Below are positions 12,011-27,759 of a stretch of DNA of 64,000 nt, piece after piece (the stretch's first letter is position 1; the number at the start of each line of letters is the position of its first letter). Below the pieces are notes generated by a model. It saw only the letters and a list, made by a program, of their open reading frames with translations. It was not told where the DNA came from and made no database searches. The position numbers and the translations under genes were made by a program. This stretch comes from Tyto alba (taxonomy: Eukaryota; Chordata; Aves; Strigiformes; Tytonidae): NCBI RefSeq assembly GCF_018691265.1, contig NW_024881301.1, positions 14,816,752 through 14,880,751 on the forward strand, in the 5' to 3' direction.

Positions 12011-15000
12011 CATTGTATAATATTACAATCTGGGTAAAACAATATAAAATAAGGGTATGTGAAAACTATGATGAAAAATTAAGATACTATGATACCTGGT
12101 GTTTCATCTGATTACCAGCTGAAATTTTATGAATAAATCCAATTAGTATCTGTAATCTGTTAGATCATTGATTCTTTTGCTTTGATCTCCCTCTAGTGTT
12201 CAGTGAAGCAGGGTTAGCCAGGTATTGATGACCAATTACAGCAGACACTATATAACATTATGTAACCTAACCTCAAGTTCATGAAGTGGCATCAGAGCTA
12301 GATAAATTTTTGTTGTATAAGGGTGTTTACTGTCATATATCTTTTGGCATCAGAGATTTACTGCATCAGAATAATGAATATATGTCCCATATAATTTCAA
12401 TGTTTACTACTTTCTTAGAAATAACTTTGCATTGATAGAGACAGTACTTTTTGAAGAAAACAACAGAGGGACAAAAAAGGGAAGAGTATATGTCTACAAG
12501 CTAAATACAGGAAAAATATTGTTGTATCTAAAGCCATACGTATACCAACTGGGTTAATTACTAGCAAAATATTTCTTACATGATTATAACTGGGTCTTCA
12601 CTATAAGCAGCATTTCTAGAATGAAATTAGGCTGCAAATCACACTTGATGAAATTTTAAATGTCAGGTATGTGTATGTATGTTGAAGAGAATTCTACATA
12701 GTAATTTTTTTTTCTGACTTTGGAAACTATATAAAAAGAATTTTCTGACCAGATCAGAAACTGGACAGATTGGAAGTCTTGCAAAGAATACAGATAAAGA
12801 AAATATGAAAGATGGGTTTATTTCTTATGGACACTTCTTTTTCTTTTGCCCTTAACATCAGCATTCAAATAACAGAATTAAGTGTCTGTTTTATGAATAA
12901 GGAAAAATGTCACCTCCAGGAAAGTATTTCTCATTCGTATTTAAAGTTACGTATAATCAATATTCCATGATTTTGTTGCTAACAACATAAAATGCAATAA
13001 AGCATCTAAGCTGTGCAGAAACTGACTGGTCAAGACTACTCTCTATACTATGCTATTGTAGCTTAATTCAAAACATGCACATCCATGGGAATTTCAGCAA
13101 AGATAGTGAAATCAAAAAAAGAAAAAATAATTAAGAAAAGATGGACCGAGTTCTCAATATACTTTAAAAAAATCTTTGCAATATCAGAGAGGAAAAGGAA
13201 TTATTTAGGATGTTTATGAATGAAATTACAAGAACCATTAAAATGACAGTGAGAAAAAGAAATTAAAGCTGAAACATCAGGAAATGTTTTCTAATTGATT
13301 AACTCCTTCCAGCAGTATCATTTTTCACTTACGATTGCTGAGACTGTAAGCTATGTTATTATCTCAGGTACCTGGAACTAAAAAAATGTATGAAGTTATA
13401 CAAAAATGTTTGTCTCATCATGAGGCATAAACACAGAATGTCCACAAAGTTATTAGTGAAATAACACTCTTCATTTCAAGTGCATTGACAATTTATTGAA
13501 AATGAGCAATCTATATAGAGGAAGATAAGAACTTGTAGAAAATCAAGGGCTGTAAATGAACCGATACACTAATGACTGGTGTTTTGTTTCCTTATCAAGT
13601 ACTTGCACTTTGGAGGGGCCATCCCACCAGTGCAGACAGCATGCTGTGCCCTGGGAAGGGGGAAATTTTACAAGTTGTTTAATACACAGCTATCAGGGAA
13701 GGGAATGAAATTCAGTGAAGGTTTCCCCTGTCTTTGCAGGTGGACAGTATATGTGATTGTAAGAGTTGTTTGGAAACACATGGAGTCTCACTCTTCATAA
13801 AGCTATTGTTGCTTTGTAAAGTTGTGATATATTAAGAAATATAATGATTAGTCTACTGTAGTTTGTAACAACATAATCTATCTAAGGGAAAAAAAAAAAC
13901 TTGCTCCACCTGATGCAGGTAAGTGCTTTGGAAATTATGTGCTTACACCCTTTGGTCACATCCTTCATTCTAGTAGATCAGTCTCAGTCCATTGTAGTGA
14001 CTTCATGACAAGCTACAATAATCAATGTCTACTAAATATGTTTCTTTATTAAGATTGTACTAGGTTGATTCGTGTTTTTTTGAAAAATTAGTTACTGTTC
14101 TCCAGACTTCATAGTCTGCTTTTATAGCACTATTCTTCCCTATTTGCTTACAGAATAAATTAATTTTAAGCCTATGTATAGCTGTAACTTTCTACAAGGA
14201 ATGAAAAATAATAGTGAATTTGAATACAGGACAAATAGTTCTCTGGGATTATTGTAAAAATCAATCAAGAGGCCTTCAAGTGACATTTCTGAGGCCACTG
14301 CTCTGTTCATATTCTTTCCAGTAAATCATTACGTTTGCCAGTAAAAGTGCCATCACATAAATATTATTATCAACAAGCATCAAGGAAATCTCCTGTCTAG
14401 AAAAGCATTAACCATTTCTTGAAAAAGAAGTTCTGTGTTTATGCTCTAAAGAAAGCAGCACTCCCGGGTGTTTTTTTAGGAGCCACCCATCTTCTTCTCT
14501 GGCTGTGAGTTCTCCAGTAGTTACAAATAAAAAAACTGTGAAAGTAGATGGAACCATTAGAATAATATTTTATACTTTTAAATGACAGAAAACGAGGGTA
14601 TGGATTTATAGCACATCCCCTGCTGTTTAACTATACTATCTTGTAAACTCAGGTATGTTGTGCTGAAAAAAAATGCATATAGGATACAGGAATTTCTGTC
14701 CTGAGAGCTACTTAAAAATATTATCATGCTTTTTACCTTGCCACTGACCTAATGTATTTACACCTCTTCATGCTAAAAGGTAAAAACAGTGAAAGGACAA
14801 TGATTAAAAAATGAATTCAAGAGATAGTTATGTTCTCTGGGAAACCTATAGGATGGGGGCAGAGCGAAGAAAATGCCTCTTTGAGATTTGTCTTTTCAGA
14901 GCTGTCTTCATGCCTATCTGTCTAGTAGGGAGAAATAATGAATAGGAAAAAAAATGTGGCAAGAATTAAACCTAAATTCTTCAAGCCCATAAAAATCTAC

Positions 15001-18000
15001 ATTTGGAGTAGAAGCCGCATATAGCTTTAGTCTTGTTGCATGTCAGCATCCAGTGCTGGCATGGCTTCTGCTATAGGTACAAGTAGACAAAATCTCATTG
15101 AAAAACATTTGCTGTCATCCAAAACCACCTCTGGAGAGGTGTGGGAGGTATATAAGTTGGTTTTATACCCCAAATTAGGTCATTCTAGCTTGTATTTTCC
15201 ATGCACTAGGATGTGGAGGCCCATGGCAGTGGTGCTGTGGTAGAACAGATATTTCAATTTCTGCACAGGTATCACAGAACTACATGCATGTGTGTGTGCT
15301 TGTGTGCGTGGTGTTGCTTGGCTTCTGCTTCTGGTCTAAAAAAAGTAACAAGGAGAGTCAGAGGATAAATGTTAGTTCAGGTATCTACAATGACATGTGT
15401 TAAATATAGGCATTTACTCTGCCCCGATTTTCCTTGTGGTCATCTCCTTCAAGGATAGAGACCTCTGTTGTCCTCTGCCTTCCTTTGCTGTGTGCTGCAG
15501 ACTGACACAGGATTAAATACCTGAGAGTACTGGCAGTTAGAGTGCACCAAACTACACAGTCTTCTGTCAGTTATACTCCTGGAAATCTGTAACAATATCA
15601 GGTAGATAGATGGAATTGTTCAATATTTACACTAGAGTAAGTGAGAACAGAATTCGGTCTCCCTGCAGCAGAGTGAATGCTACAAAGCTGTACCTGCCAG
15701 GCATAGTCCTCCTTGCATAATTCCCAGTCCAGATCCAGAGGAAGACTCATTGATACCAGTTAGAAAGGCTCTGAGAGATGTGTGACCTCTGGCTGATGCA
15801 ACAAAAAAATTGAGATGAAGCAGGGAAAGCAGTATCCAGAAGATAAGAAACATTTCAGCAGAAGCTTTCCTACTATACAGCTTAACTTCTTCACTTGGTA
15901 AAGAGGAAAACTGTACTCAAACTTCATAAAAAAGGCATAAAGCCCTTGCAAAAATTTTGCTTTAGAGGAGAATGATTGTAAGATGAAAGATTTTAGGGAA
16001 CATTAGGAATATGGCACTTCATTCCACAAATAACATTGCATCTTTTACTAATTTCTCCAAGCAGGCTTTCTGAGTTTTAGACAGATCTAGTAAACCTTCA
16101 CTTACCTGCTAGTGAAACAACTTGTGAGTCAGTGTGCTGATAACTCTGGGAGCAAGATTACTTATAAAGGAAATGAAGCCAACATAGTCTTTGCGTAAAG
16201 GAAATATTGGAACATCTAAATCAAAGAGAAAGACAGTTGCCTCATTGACATAACCTTGAATTAGGGTCGCTTTAAAATAAATCATCCACTGTGTCTCAAA
16301 ACATTTATAAGGAAAAAAAAAAAAAAGAAAAGAAAAGATGACCAGTCAAAGGGAAAACATTCTATATTTCAGTAGGATTACCCTTTCAGCTACTCCTGTT
16401 ATAGCTTCCCCTCCTAATATTTGGCAGACTGTAAATCAACGAGTCTATTCACAAAAAGACCATGGTCCATATTATAAATACTGTTTAAACACTCAGGTAG
16501 ATGGTTGAAATGTCATAGGCTGTTCACTGCCCATCAAGATTATTGTCACTGTGTTTGTTTTTCAATCTAAGATCTCTACTAAAGACACAACTGGTAGCTG
16601 AACTGAAAAATTAATGAGGTAGACAGAACTTGGCAGCACCAAAGTCCAACTGTACTAGTCTGGATAAATTTAAATGATCATTAGGGAGAACTGGAATTCA
16701 TATCATGTAGGTAAAAAATGTACGGAGCTTTAGCAATATTTAATGATAGGTGTTAGTCCCTATTACTGAAACAAATAGGGAGAATAACATAAGTCAGTCA
16801 CCTTAGGCAAAGACTTCACATTTGGATCTATTAAATAGCAGTTAAATAGCAATGCCCAAAAGCAGAATCATATTCTTAACAGTATAAACTGAGAAAATCT
16901 GTTTGTTTACAGGGAACCAAACAAAAGCTCAAGACTGCTACAGAAAAGGTGAATTTGGAATCAGGAACTGAGGATTTAATTAATCTGTGTGCAGAAGGAC
17001 TGGTGAAAACACAAACCCTCTGCAATTAGCAGTTTGACAGCTCCAGTGAGAGTCATTTGGGTCCCTGTCACATAATTATTGGAGGGAAAAAGGCTTAACA
17101 ACATATTTGAGGGGAGGGGACCTGAAGAAGAAAAAAACTTTAGAAAATTGAAGGTATGTTCATCATATTTTAGTATCTATTAGATTTCCAAGGAGGAAAA
17201 ATGTGCCTCACTCTTACTCTCCATCCTCAAATGCACACAGGTTTCATCTTTGCTTTTTAACTTCATTTTCTTTAGACCAATTGGACCCACTGAGTGCCAT
17301 TACAATACACAAAGATAATTAATAGTAAAATTGTGCATGTCATGGAAGAATAGGCCACAGTCAAGACAACTGATGTCACAGGAGTGCAGAACATTTTTTT
17401 ACTATTTGTTTTCATCTGCCTTTTCCATCATTTGAATAACCTCCTTCAAATATACCTTGTCTTGGTCCTCTCTCTTGAGTGCCAGCTTCAAGGGCACTCA
17501 TTCTATATTGTGTCAGGCAGAACTCATCTCCTTACGAATTCAGGCTCTTTGCACTGCTTTGGACCTGAAGACCCTCATTAGGTACCTTGGAAGTTAATTA
17601 TGGAAGACCTTCAATACTTCTTGTGCTGTGAATTTCTGTTCTACACTAAGAGTACAATACACAGCCTAACAGTGTACTGTATGCACAGAAAAGTCTGTAC
17701 CATAAGATGTAATAAATAACTAATAAGGAAAAAAGTCTGTAAAATTGTGCTTACATTTTATTTTGGTAGAAGAGAAAATAAACACACTGGAGGCACAGAG
17801 GCCTCTTCACTCAGCCTTAGGAAACAAATAAGTTTGGATCAAGTCTGAATTGAAAATGAAGTAATGAGTCAGAATTCATAATAACAATGTTTAGGGTCAT
17901 GTACAATAGAAAAATTAATTTTTATTTAAGTCTAGAAAGTCAGAAAGTACTTGCTGTCAACAAAAGTGTGGTGTATTGATTAAATTGAATTCAGGTGATT

Positions 18001-21000
18001 TACCATGTTATTAAAAACAATTGGGAACATGATTGGCTCTATGATCATTTTATTGTCTTAAAATTTTGGAGCTAGTATGTCTCTACTAATATTTCAAATA
18101 TCTGTGCTCAGATGTATGTCAATGTTACTCCTACCAGCCACACAGAACGGGCTGTAGGTCTGCAAGGGACAACATCATGCCTTTCGTTCTAACTGCAGAT
18201 AACAAAACTCTCAGCCTCCAGGAGGCACATTAAGTACAAATCTGCAGCAATAAAAGAGCTTGAGCTGAATTTACTGTACCTTTGACCTGGCTATAGAGGC
18301 TTTCTGCCTCTCAGCAGAGATGTATTATGCTATGGATAAATGTGCGGTGAACGTTCGAAGAAGCACAATGAAAAGAAATAGGAAGACTAGTATTCAGAGA
18401 TTGATTCTGGAAGGTACTGTGAGCATTTGGAGAGGGGATCAGGGATGAGAAATAAATTAAAATGCCCCTTAACAAACAACCTACTTAAGCAGAAAACACT
18501 ATAATTTTAAGCAGATCAGTTTATCTAATGTTAATACATTAATTTTATGTTTTGTTTTGTGTAGGGAAGGCATTTAAAGATGAAAGGACATGTCAGAGAG
18601 GGGCCAAGAGTTATTCAACATTTTTTTGAATAAAATACTACTGTGTAAAACAGATGCACTATGATGAATTACAATGAAAATGAAGTTAGAATTGCATATC
18701 ATAAGTCAAAAAATGAATCCGTGCTATCACACAGCATAATATTTATTATTTCTATTTATTGAACCATAAAATTAGTAGACAATTCTAGTTTGAAGTTGAA
18801 AATGCAAAGTAATTAGAGAAGTACCTTATCACCTGAAAAAATTCTTACAATGATTTTACCAGTTCAGTGCTTACAAAACTATAGCCAATTTAATACTCAT
18901 ATTGTGTATGTTTTCATCCCACTGTGTTTCAATTCCAAAGAGCACAACAGGAAATAAACAGCATTTTCACCTGTGAAGAGAGAGAAATCTAGAAATTGCA
19001 TCAGTAAAGAGCTCTGTAAATAGTCCAGGCATTCAAGGAGGAGCTATGATCAGTAAAGTTGATTAAAAGAGGAGTACATGAAAACCGGGACCTCAGATGG
19101 GCCAAGAAAAACACAAATGTTATTTCCACAGTATACAAAATTTTTCCATCCAGTGGGCAGGGAATACATCAACTATAGTTTATTATCTATATTAAATGCC
19201 CACTAAAGTCTCAGATTCTGTAGCCATTACCTTTAGCAGAACAAGTAAGCAAAAGTCAATTGCCTTCATCAGTGGATTCAGCCTGTCATTTGATTCTTGC
19301 TTAAAAATAGGCCTGTTAGGTCAGATTTTCATTCCATGTTATTCTCAGCATTCTATGAAAACTTGGAGCTTTGCAGAACAGGCAACTACTAGACTGCTTT
19401 ATCATCAGAAAGTAAACAGTAATAATCTTTTGGGGACATATGGCTAGATAAGACCTTAGCAGGTGAAGAAGTTTTTCTTAAGCAGAAGATAGCCTAACTG
19501 TGATTGTCTGGTAAACCAAGAACATGTGAATATTTGCAATTTTATTACTAATAATCCAGTAAATGCACAGTATGATAGAAAATTAAGTGTGGAGGTACAT
19601 TGGTAATGAGTTCATCCCTGAGGCATTGCCATATGGTCAAACAAAGCTCCAACAAGAAAGGATTCAGCCAACTTTTTCAGATATTAACATGTTTTACCTT
19701 GCACATCGAAATACAGCAAGTGGGATGATAACAGCTGGTATTAAAATTCCAGTAGATAATTTTTTTGGGTGAATTCGGGGTAGATAAAGAAGTCCAAGGT
19801 GCAACACTGGTGTATTTATGTTTCCAGCCATCACCTCTTGCTTGGTTACCAGCACATCACAGCTGAACACTGTTGAGCATAAATGTATGCTTATAGTGCC
19901 AAACCCCTGGGAAGCTTGATTGGTCATTAATCAAAACTACTTTCAGTAATATCGAAGGTACTACTGTGGTTCTCTTGAACTAGTTGTATTTAGTGTATTG
20001 GATTGAGGGGAAAAGGAGGAGAGCTGGAGACTTCCCAGCTGATATGCCCTTGCTTGATGAGGCATGGGAAAGGGCAAAGTCATGAACCAGCAATCTGTGG
20101 GGCAGGCTGGAAAGAGTAATAAAAGAAGGTGGGAGGAGGTAAGGATGGCTATGTAACCATGGTCTCCTCCAGACTTCTTTAAAGTGGAGACCTAGTTTCC
20201 TGATCCTCTTATGTTCTTCTGAGGTTAAGAGCAGCCAGTCTCTGGTGTCAGCCCATGTGAAGAGCTGCAGGAAATTTTGCCATCCCAAGTGTCACAAGAG
20301 TGCACTGTCAATCTAAATGGCTTTTCATTTCAGTTGCCTCACATGTATATTAATGCAAATTCTTGCAATAGATTTTTTTCTGCCTATGTCAATTTTTCTA
20401 AAAGGAATTGTATGTGAAATTTTGTTAAAGCCTACAATAGCATAATTAAGGAGTGCATTCAACTCAGTACATGTATGGGTTAACTGTAGTTACATGGTCT
20501 GCTTTAATGTTAACATTACTTATTTTTAAATACTTGGATTTCCCATTTTTGTGTTATGTTGTTGCAAATGTTTTAGGTATAATATCGCTATTCGGTGTGA
20601 AAGATTAGAAAAGTTTTAAAAGAAAAAGCTGGCATAGCTTTTGCCCTGAGAGATGGTTTTCATACACATAGTGTAGTCATCAGGCACCGTTGCTCAAATA
20701 CTGGTATTCAAGGTGACTGAAACATTTTCTATAGATGTTCTGTATATTCAATCAATAGTATGTCAGGAGAATTTAGTCATGTAAAAAGTGCATTAATCTC
20801 TTCAAAAATGTGAATGAGAATGGTCCAAAAGAGTATATGTTTTATTAAGTGTGATTGGCTGTCTAGTATCATCCTCCTTTTTTCTTCCCTAATTACTGTT
20901 TGTTTTCCATGCATACCCTCTTTATGGAGCTTTCAGGGGTTATTCTAACCAAAGAAAATCTAGATGAAGCATTTGTTACGTATTTTCCACATGATTATCA

Positions 21001-24000
21001 ATTATCAAAACTACTATATAATTATTTTCACCTTCAACAAGCAAATACTGTGATGCATAACAGGATTCTCAATTCCTGAGTCTATTTCTATCAAGACCTT
21101 TATTTCTATGATTCTCTCCCATTTCTTTAAATTCCTGAACTTTATTTTTGCTTTTTCTTACTAATTTTGCTTTTGGAGTACTGTTAACAAAATAATTGAT
21201 CTTGATGTAGTTTTCAATGAAAGCTATTATTATTGATACAATTGCACCTAAAAAATAAACATATCCTTAACTTTATATTACACTTAGATAAAGGACAACA
21301 TTTTCACGTAGAGTAAGATCATTATACTTGTGAAAAATTATCTGTAAATATGGTAGAGAACTTAAAGATATTCAGTACTATATGAACTTAAAAACAATAA
21401 AGCCTTCAAGATTTTAGTTTTTTTTTTTGACAGGTCTAGTCTTTCAAAGTTTAAGAGAAGCCAATACATTAGAAATGAAATATCTAGGACTTTGCATTTT
21501 CATCTTTCAGAACCTCCTACAAGGTACAAGTACTTTCCTCTTCTCCTCCAAGACTTGTTTATGATAAACATTGCTAATGGCAGATTGTAGCACAGGTGAT
21601 GTAGCTTTTGATCTGCAGTCTTCTTTGGGATAGTTTGCTTCTCTTACTACTCACTGCCTGGTGGGGAAGCTGTCTTTTATTGCTTAATTGTAAAACTTGC
21701 ATCACATTATGGACATCAAAATGATGTTTAATTTAAGGGGATAATCTGTTCACTGGGTCTTCCGGCTTGCTATTAACAAGCAGAAATTGCATGTTTATTT
21801 AGTGCAGTTAATTTTTAAAATAGCTTTATAAATTTCCAAATAACTTGCATAGGATTGCCATCAATGTAACATGAGAAGTTTTTTGATTTGAAATTTAATT
21901 TTATATTTGACTTCTTATTTCTCATTTAAAGAAAAAAATTCTCTAAAGAAACCGGAATGTCTAAATAAAAACATAATGGCTTTCTCTCTAAATAGAGGAA
22001 GAAATATTAATGCCATTTTCACTAACCAAAGCTAATGAATAAAAATTTGCAAAGGAATAAGGGTAATGACAGGGATAAGTATTGTTAAAATACTCTGCAC
22101 TTTCAAGACAGTAAAACAATTTGTCAATTCATTGAAATCTCTGGCTGATGATCTGGAGAGTGAAGAATTACTTCAGCCATTTTACTTCTTTCTTATCTTG
22201 CTCTCAGAAAAATCTTGAGCCGAAGAGCCCTCTGTGGGACTGTCTGAAGGTAAGAGCAGCAGTATGTCTGTCGTTGGTACCAAGCAGGAGGTGGGAAGGG
22301 GGAAAACTGTAATCCTTTGATGAAGCAGTTTGAAGTTCTTTTATTTTTCTTGCTTCCTTTTCCTTTTGTGCAGAAGGCTGGTGATGGAGTATGTGAAGAC
22401 TTCACATTAAGCTGGGACAGCATCCCTATAATCCTATGTTTGTAGCTGCAGTTAACCTGACCACCTGTACTACCTTTTGTTCTATAAAATTCTGATTTAT
22501 CTTTATACTGGAACCTTTGATAGAGTTAAACTGAATGGGAGGGACAACCTTGGAGAAAGGAATACTGCAATTTAAAGTATGAGCTCTTAGTGTTAAAACA
22601 CTTCTAATGCAGCGACTGGATAAATGGAGGAGGGTTCAATGGAATGTCAAGGACAGCTCATACAATTTTTATAACACTTAAACCCCAAAAGACAGGCAGC
22701 TGAAGGTGCTGTTACCGCTGAAATATGTTAATTTATTTTTTCTGATGACCATTACATATCACTACCCAATAAAACCAAAAACATTGTCCAAATTGATTTT
22801 TAAGAACAATTTATCTGGGTAGTCTCTAAATGCATTGATATCTGTTGGGTCTCTTTTATTAACTTGGGCTTTTTAAAATTTACATATTTTTTTTCTTACA
22901 TTTCACTTTTATCTTTATGAATCAGGTGATTTTTTTAAATTACTGTCTGTGTAGTTTTTTATTCTGTTTAGTGTGAAATGATTACTATCTGAAATAACAT
23001 ATCATTTTTGACATGCAAAGAATAGACATAACTAATGTAACAGCTTTGTCTTTTGCTGTTTCTCCTAAGAAATTAATAATCAGATTTTGTTTTAGGCTTA
23101 CGGTAGAAACAGAAGGAAAATAAAATTTCTTCATGCATTTGTAGTTTTTCTTCCCTTTGACTATTAATTAGTCTGTAGCATGTTTTAATTGAATGCTCCA
23201 TTAGTTTAGTGTGACAGAAAATCAAGAAAGGCTTGCATTTTGTTCTCAGTCTAGTTTGTATCTATCTGCCTGTTACTTCCACTAAACACATTTTCCGTAA
23301 ACAATGTTTGGTTATCTGTTATGTGTAATTGAAAAGCCTCTTATATTATTCATTTATCATTCTCAGCCGTGCATGGGTATTGAGACTTGGAGCAAAAATG
23401 TGAACGTGTTTGCACCGGTAAATTGAATTTTTTGTACTCATACTAATCTTCACAAATGACATTTGGGCTCAGTAGGCAATAAAAGAAAGGAAAAGGGAGA
23501 GACTATGTTTTTTACCCCCCTTTTTAAAAATCTTAATTTAATTCCAAAGCCAGAGGGTAGATATCTTGATAGGAGGTGTGGGCAGTGGATCTTGTGAAAG
23601 CTTGACTTTTACTGTTTGGTACTGACTAATTTCTGTAATATGTTCACATACCAAAACAAATCTAGTAATGAAGATATGTAAAAGAATAGATTTGCAGCAC
23701 AAAGCTTCATCAAGATAAGAAGGTAGTGTAAGAAGACATGGAAAGCAAATGAATAAGATATTAGCTTGGTCTCTATTGCTCCAGTGTCTGAACGCACCAC
23801 CATGTTCAATATATTTATCTGCAGAGTACCTTTGAGGCTAAAAAAAGGTTTTAACTCATTATTTCTAGTTGCCTCTGCCAATCAGTAATTGAGTTATGGA
23901 GAAGCTGCGAAGGGCTCCTCAGAGCTAGTTTTAGAGCAGGTATCAGTATTAGCTCAGCCGTTGTGAACAGCAAAAGCTGCACAGGACTTTGCTGGAAATG

Positions 24001-25982
24001 AGGTTTGCAGGGGCAGCTGAACCCGTAGACCACTTCATGGTGACCTGCTGCTGCTCAATTACAGAGTGCTTGCATGAGACTGCGCTGACTTCAGTATTGG
24101 CCCCCTGCTGCTGCTGAGCCCTAGGGTAAAGCCACAGCAACAACACTTCTTTCTGGAGCTTATTTGGCTGCTTTGCTGTCTAAGACTATAACAGGAAGAA
24201 CTGCATGAAGGAAATAGGAGAATGATGATGGTAGAACAGAAATTTTCAGTACTAACTGCAGGCTCTTCTGGTGGGGGCCATCAGTTGGTCAAGCAGAGAA
24301 TGGTCACCTCAGTGGTGGCACTGAGCTCCCTGAGGGGATGTAAGGACATACCTACAGTGGGCTCACGTAAAACCAAAGGTCCAGTTAGTGAAGGATTTTG
24401 TTTACAGCAGTAACCATTGGTGAATGCATCAATAACAAGTCTCCAACTTTTTCAGTTCACTGGATTTCACTTCTGGGTAGTAAGCTTGAGTGTGTGTTTT
24501 GTTTGTTTTTTTGGGGTGTTTTTTTTTTTTTTTATTTCTTTTTTTAATGTTGTTGTCTGGCATCCCTTCATGCTCCTGTACATTTTAGCCTTCAAAACAT
24601 CCTTTTGCCATGAGTTTCTCAAGTTTATGACCTGAGGGATTTTTTCCTGTGGGAAGGACATCCTGCTTTTATTGTTTAGAAGGTGGCCCCTATTTTCATT
24701 TTATGAAGGACTAATTGGGATTTTGTGGGGAAAGAAGAGAGGTATAATGGCTTATTGAAACATATAGCCATGCTTTTCTTATTGGATGATGTCCTGGATC
24801 AGGTCAATTCTGTTCCCCTACTGAACAATGACCTTCTTTGTCTCAGTCACATGTATTGGGCTCCTTGGTTTTTTTCAGAGAGATAAGGGGCTGGACCTTT
24901 GTTCTGATTTGGGATTTCTGCCCAGGAATATCTTCTTCTCTAACTTCAGCATAACCTTTCCAAGGGTTTCAAATTTTTGAGCGGCTTAAGCCTCCATGAG
25001 TTTTGCACTATCTAAGTCTTCAGGAATAAATAAAAGTGAAATTTAAACAAATATAGACCCAATAAATGGTTTCTAATCCAAATATCGTTGTCTGTAGATT
25101 GATGGTATAAAAGAAAATGTACATATGTACACTAGATATTCAGAATTGTGGGCTACATGCTCTGGTTTCTTCTCCCCATCAAGAGGTCTTTGAACTTCTG
25201 TCACATTCAGTTATGGAGTGCAGGATCTTTATATCTCTGTGCATGGTTTCTTTTTTGCATCTCTAACTGTCCCTCGTACTCCTGCAAAAAGATGATTATT
25301 TTTTGATTTAACTCCTTTTTGCCAAATAAGTTTCTTACTGTGTAGTTTTATGTATCTTTTATCAAGGGATTCACCTTCTTACGTTGTAGCTTTATAACTA
25401 ACAGGCACTTTTCTTTGATGTGATTTTGTGGTGTTGGTGTATTTTGTTGCCCAAGGGATTGCTTTAATTTAAATGCCAGATTGTTAATGTTTAATGAATA
25501 TTGTTGTTTATGGTCTCTCACCAGCCCTTGGAACTGCATTCTAAATGTAATTAAAGAACCACAAAGAAAGCAAACATTGGAAATGTGGGGATTCTTGACT
25601 TTTATTCTGGCTGTTACATATAATGAGTTGTCAATACTAAGCAATTTACAAGTAGCAAATGGAAAAATTTCCCAGATAATTAGAGATATTTGACTATTTA
25701 TAAACTACAGTGAATTGAAGATCCTGTATCAGGAAAGATCACTGCAGTTGGTGAGAAGGTCTCAAGGAATGATTTTTGAACAAAGCTGCAACTGAATAAG
25801 ACCATGGCAGCCTGTACAATTCCTGTTGATTTGCCTGTTGGGGCCCTATGCAGCCTGTAAGGCAGGAGCAGAAAGAAAAACTGCCCTGAGAGGCCTACCC
25901 TGAAACCTGCTCCAGCCAAACTCAGTGTATGCTGATACCTCACAGTATTTCCAGAAGCTAACAGCTCTGGAGATGGAATTTA

Positions 25983-26013
25983 TTTTTTTTTTCCTTTTTT
26001 TTTTTTTTTTTTT
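25983..26013 (+). repeat. Poly(T) tract interrupted by CC
   Basis: Ten T, then CC, then about 19 T. Simple low-complexity sequence with no recognisable element attached. Confidence 0.85.
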
Positions 26014-27759
26014 AACCCTAGCCTTCCTGAACTTTCCATGAATCAGGAAGAGAGGATTGGAAGATACCTTGGTCCATGGGACAATCTCTCATACCCATTC
26101 TCTAAGAGATAAGACCAAAAGGCTTCCTGCACTCACAGCTGGGACAGTTCCTGATCATAAAGGATTTGACTTTTTAAAGTCGGTTATGTTTTGACTGGCT
26201 TACCATTGATATGCAGTAGAGGTAGATGAGAACTTCATATTTCTCATCATGACATCATTACTACTGCACTCCTTTTCTTCTCAGACTCCTTCTGTGTTTT
26301 CAGCCACCAAGTTGAATAAATGGGCCAGAAGGGAGACCAGACTGTTCTTAGTCTCCTTCTTTTTTCCACCAATGGACAGTGCAACTGAATCACATAAGCA
26401 CTTGGGATTTTCCCCATAGTTCATTCATTGAGATACAATCTGTAGGTAGTGTGAACACAGAATGTGTCTGTGAGATGGATTTGTCATAGACACGATCTAG
26501 CTAGAGAAGCACTGGCACAGGTGGGCTATGATAAAGTTGTTGAATTGAACACTTTTCAATTAGTTGAAAAAATATTTTTCCCATCAGGATTATTATGTGC
26601 AATATCAAAACCAGAAAGTTTTAAAGACTTCCAAGACTCAGAAGAATGAAAACATCTGTAATGATCACATTGTTCTGAAGAGCCAACTCAGAATTCCTGC
26701 CCTTTGACCGTAATATTTGATTTTTGATTTTTTGTATTATAGTTAAAAAATGCTCCATCCTTCACCATTTTAGAAATGTTTTTCTTCAGCAAGCTATGTG
26801 TGCTTTAACTTTTCATCTTATCCTGTTATAGTTAAGGGCTGCTAAAGAGATATATTTGCTCTCAGCAGAGATCAAAATAGCTTGCTTTTTATTCTGAATG
26901 AAGGTGCATAATTCCATTAAGCCTGAAAGATGGGATAGTTCAGAAAGTAAAATAAAATTTAAAAAGATTTGTATAGTTTGACACATCCAGTGTACAGATT
27001 ATGAAAATTATTTCTATTTAGAGTTATTAACAAAAATTCAGTCATACTAATTTGCTTATGGAATACAAGGCTAATGAGAGAAATTTCAAAATATGGCAAT
27101 ACTGAACAGTCCATAATTAATCAAAATGTTACTTAAATCTGAAATGTGAAATAATTTTAATTATCTCCTTTTAGTATAATGATATGGCAAAAAGGGGAGT
27201 GACTGCATTTTTCCATCTGACAGAGATTCATGTTCCTGCAAATGCTTATGTACAGCTATAAATACATCTGTGTGTAATTGTGATACGGGAGCCTTTCTAA
27301 AAACGAGTCGAAGGAGTTATTTTATTTTCCCACTAAGAAGAGTCTGTACTAGATGAGAAAATACAGGATGCTCAGCAAGAAAAAGCTTGAAAAAAGAGGT
27401 GAAATAGACAGTCATTATGCTAACAAAATGTTGCACATTCTCTTTTCTATTTACAAACCTCCCTACTTTGTAAAAGCAGCATTGCAAAGGGCATGATTGT
27501 GCATACAGGATATTGACAAAGTACAAAAGTTTTCAGAAGCTGTCTGTGCTCTATGGATTCTTTTATAAAAACTGTTGCATGCAAACTCTAAGGCACCACC
27601 ACTACTAAACTGAAAAATAGGGAGATAAGTCTTGTCACACCTGCAGATAATACACTAGGAACAGTTAGGTTTTTGCATAGAAGCGGTTGCAAGTTCAGAA
27701 CACTTGCTGTTCCTGGATAAGACACCCACTAGCAGCGGTGCAGGGATTGCTCAAGGAGC

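Larger units (their letters stand above)
5622..27759. other. Long non-coding stretch upstream of MC2R
   Basis: These 22 kb hold no open frame I can assign, no recognisable CR1 or LTR copy, and no RNA gene I can recognise. Open frames are short (124 codons at most, at 10161-10535 on the minus strand), of biased composition, and overlap T-rich or A-rich runs. Low-complexity tracts occur at 9164-9177, 11987-12010, 16313-16331, 24519-24533 and 25983-26013. Part of this stretch is probably the MC2R first intron and promoter, by analogy with mammals. The lack of young repeats contrasts with the region right of 27760. Confidence 0.5.
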
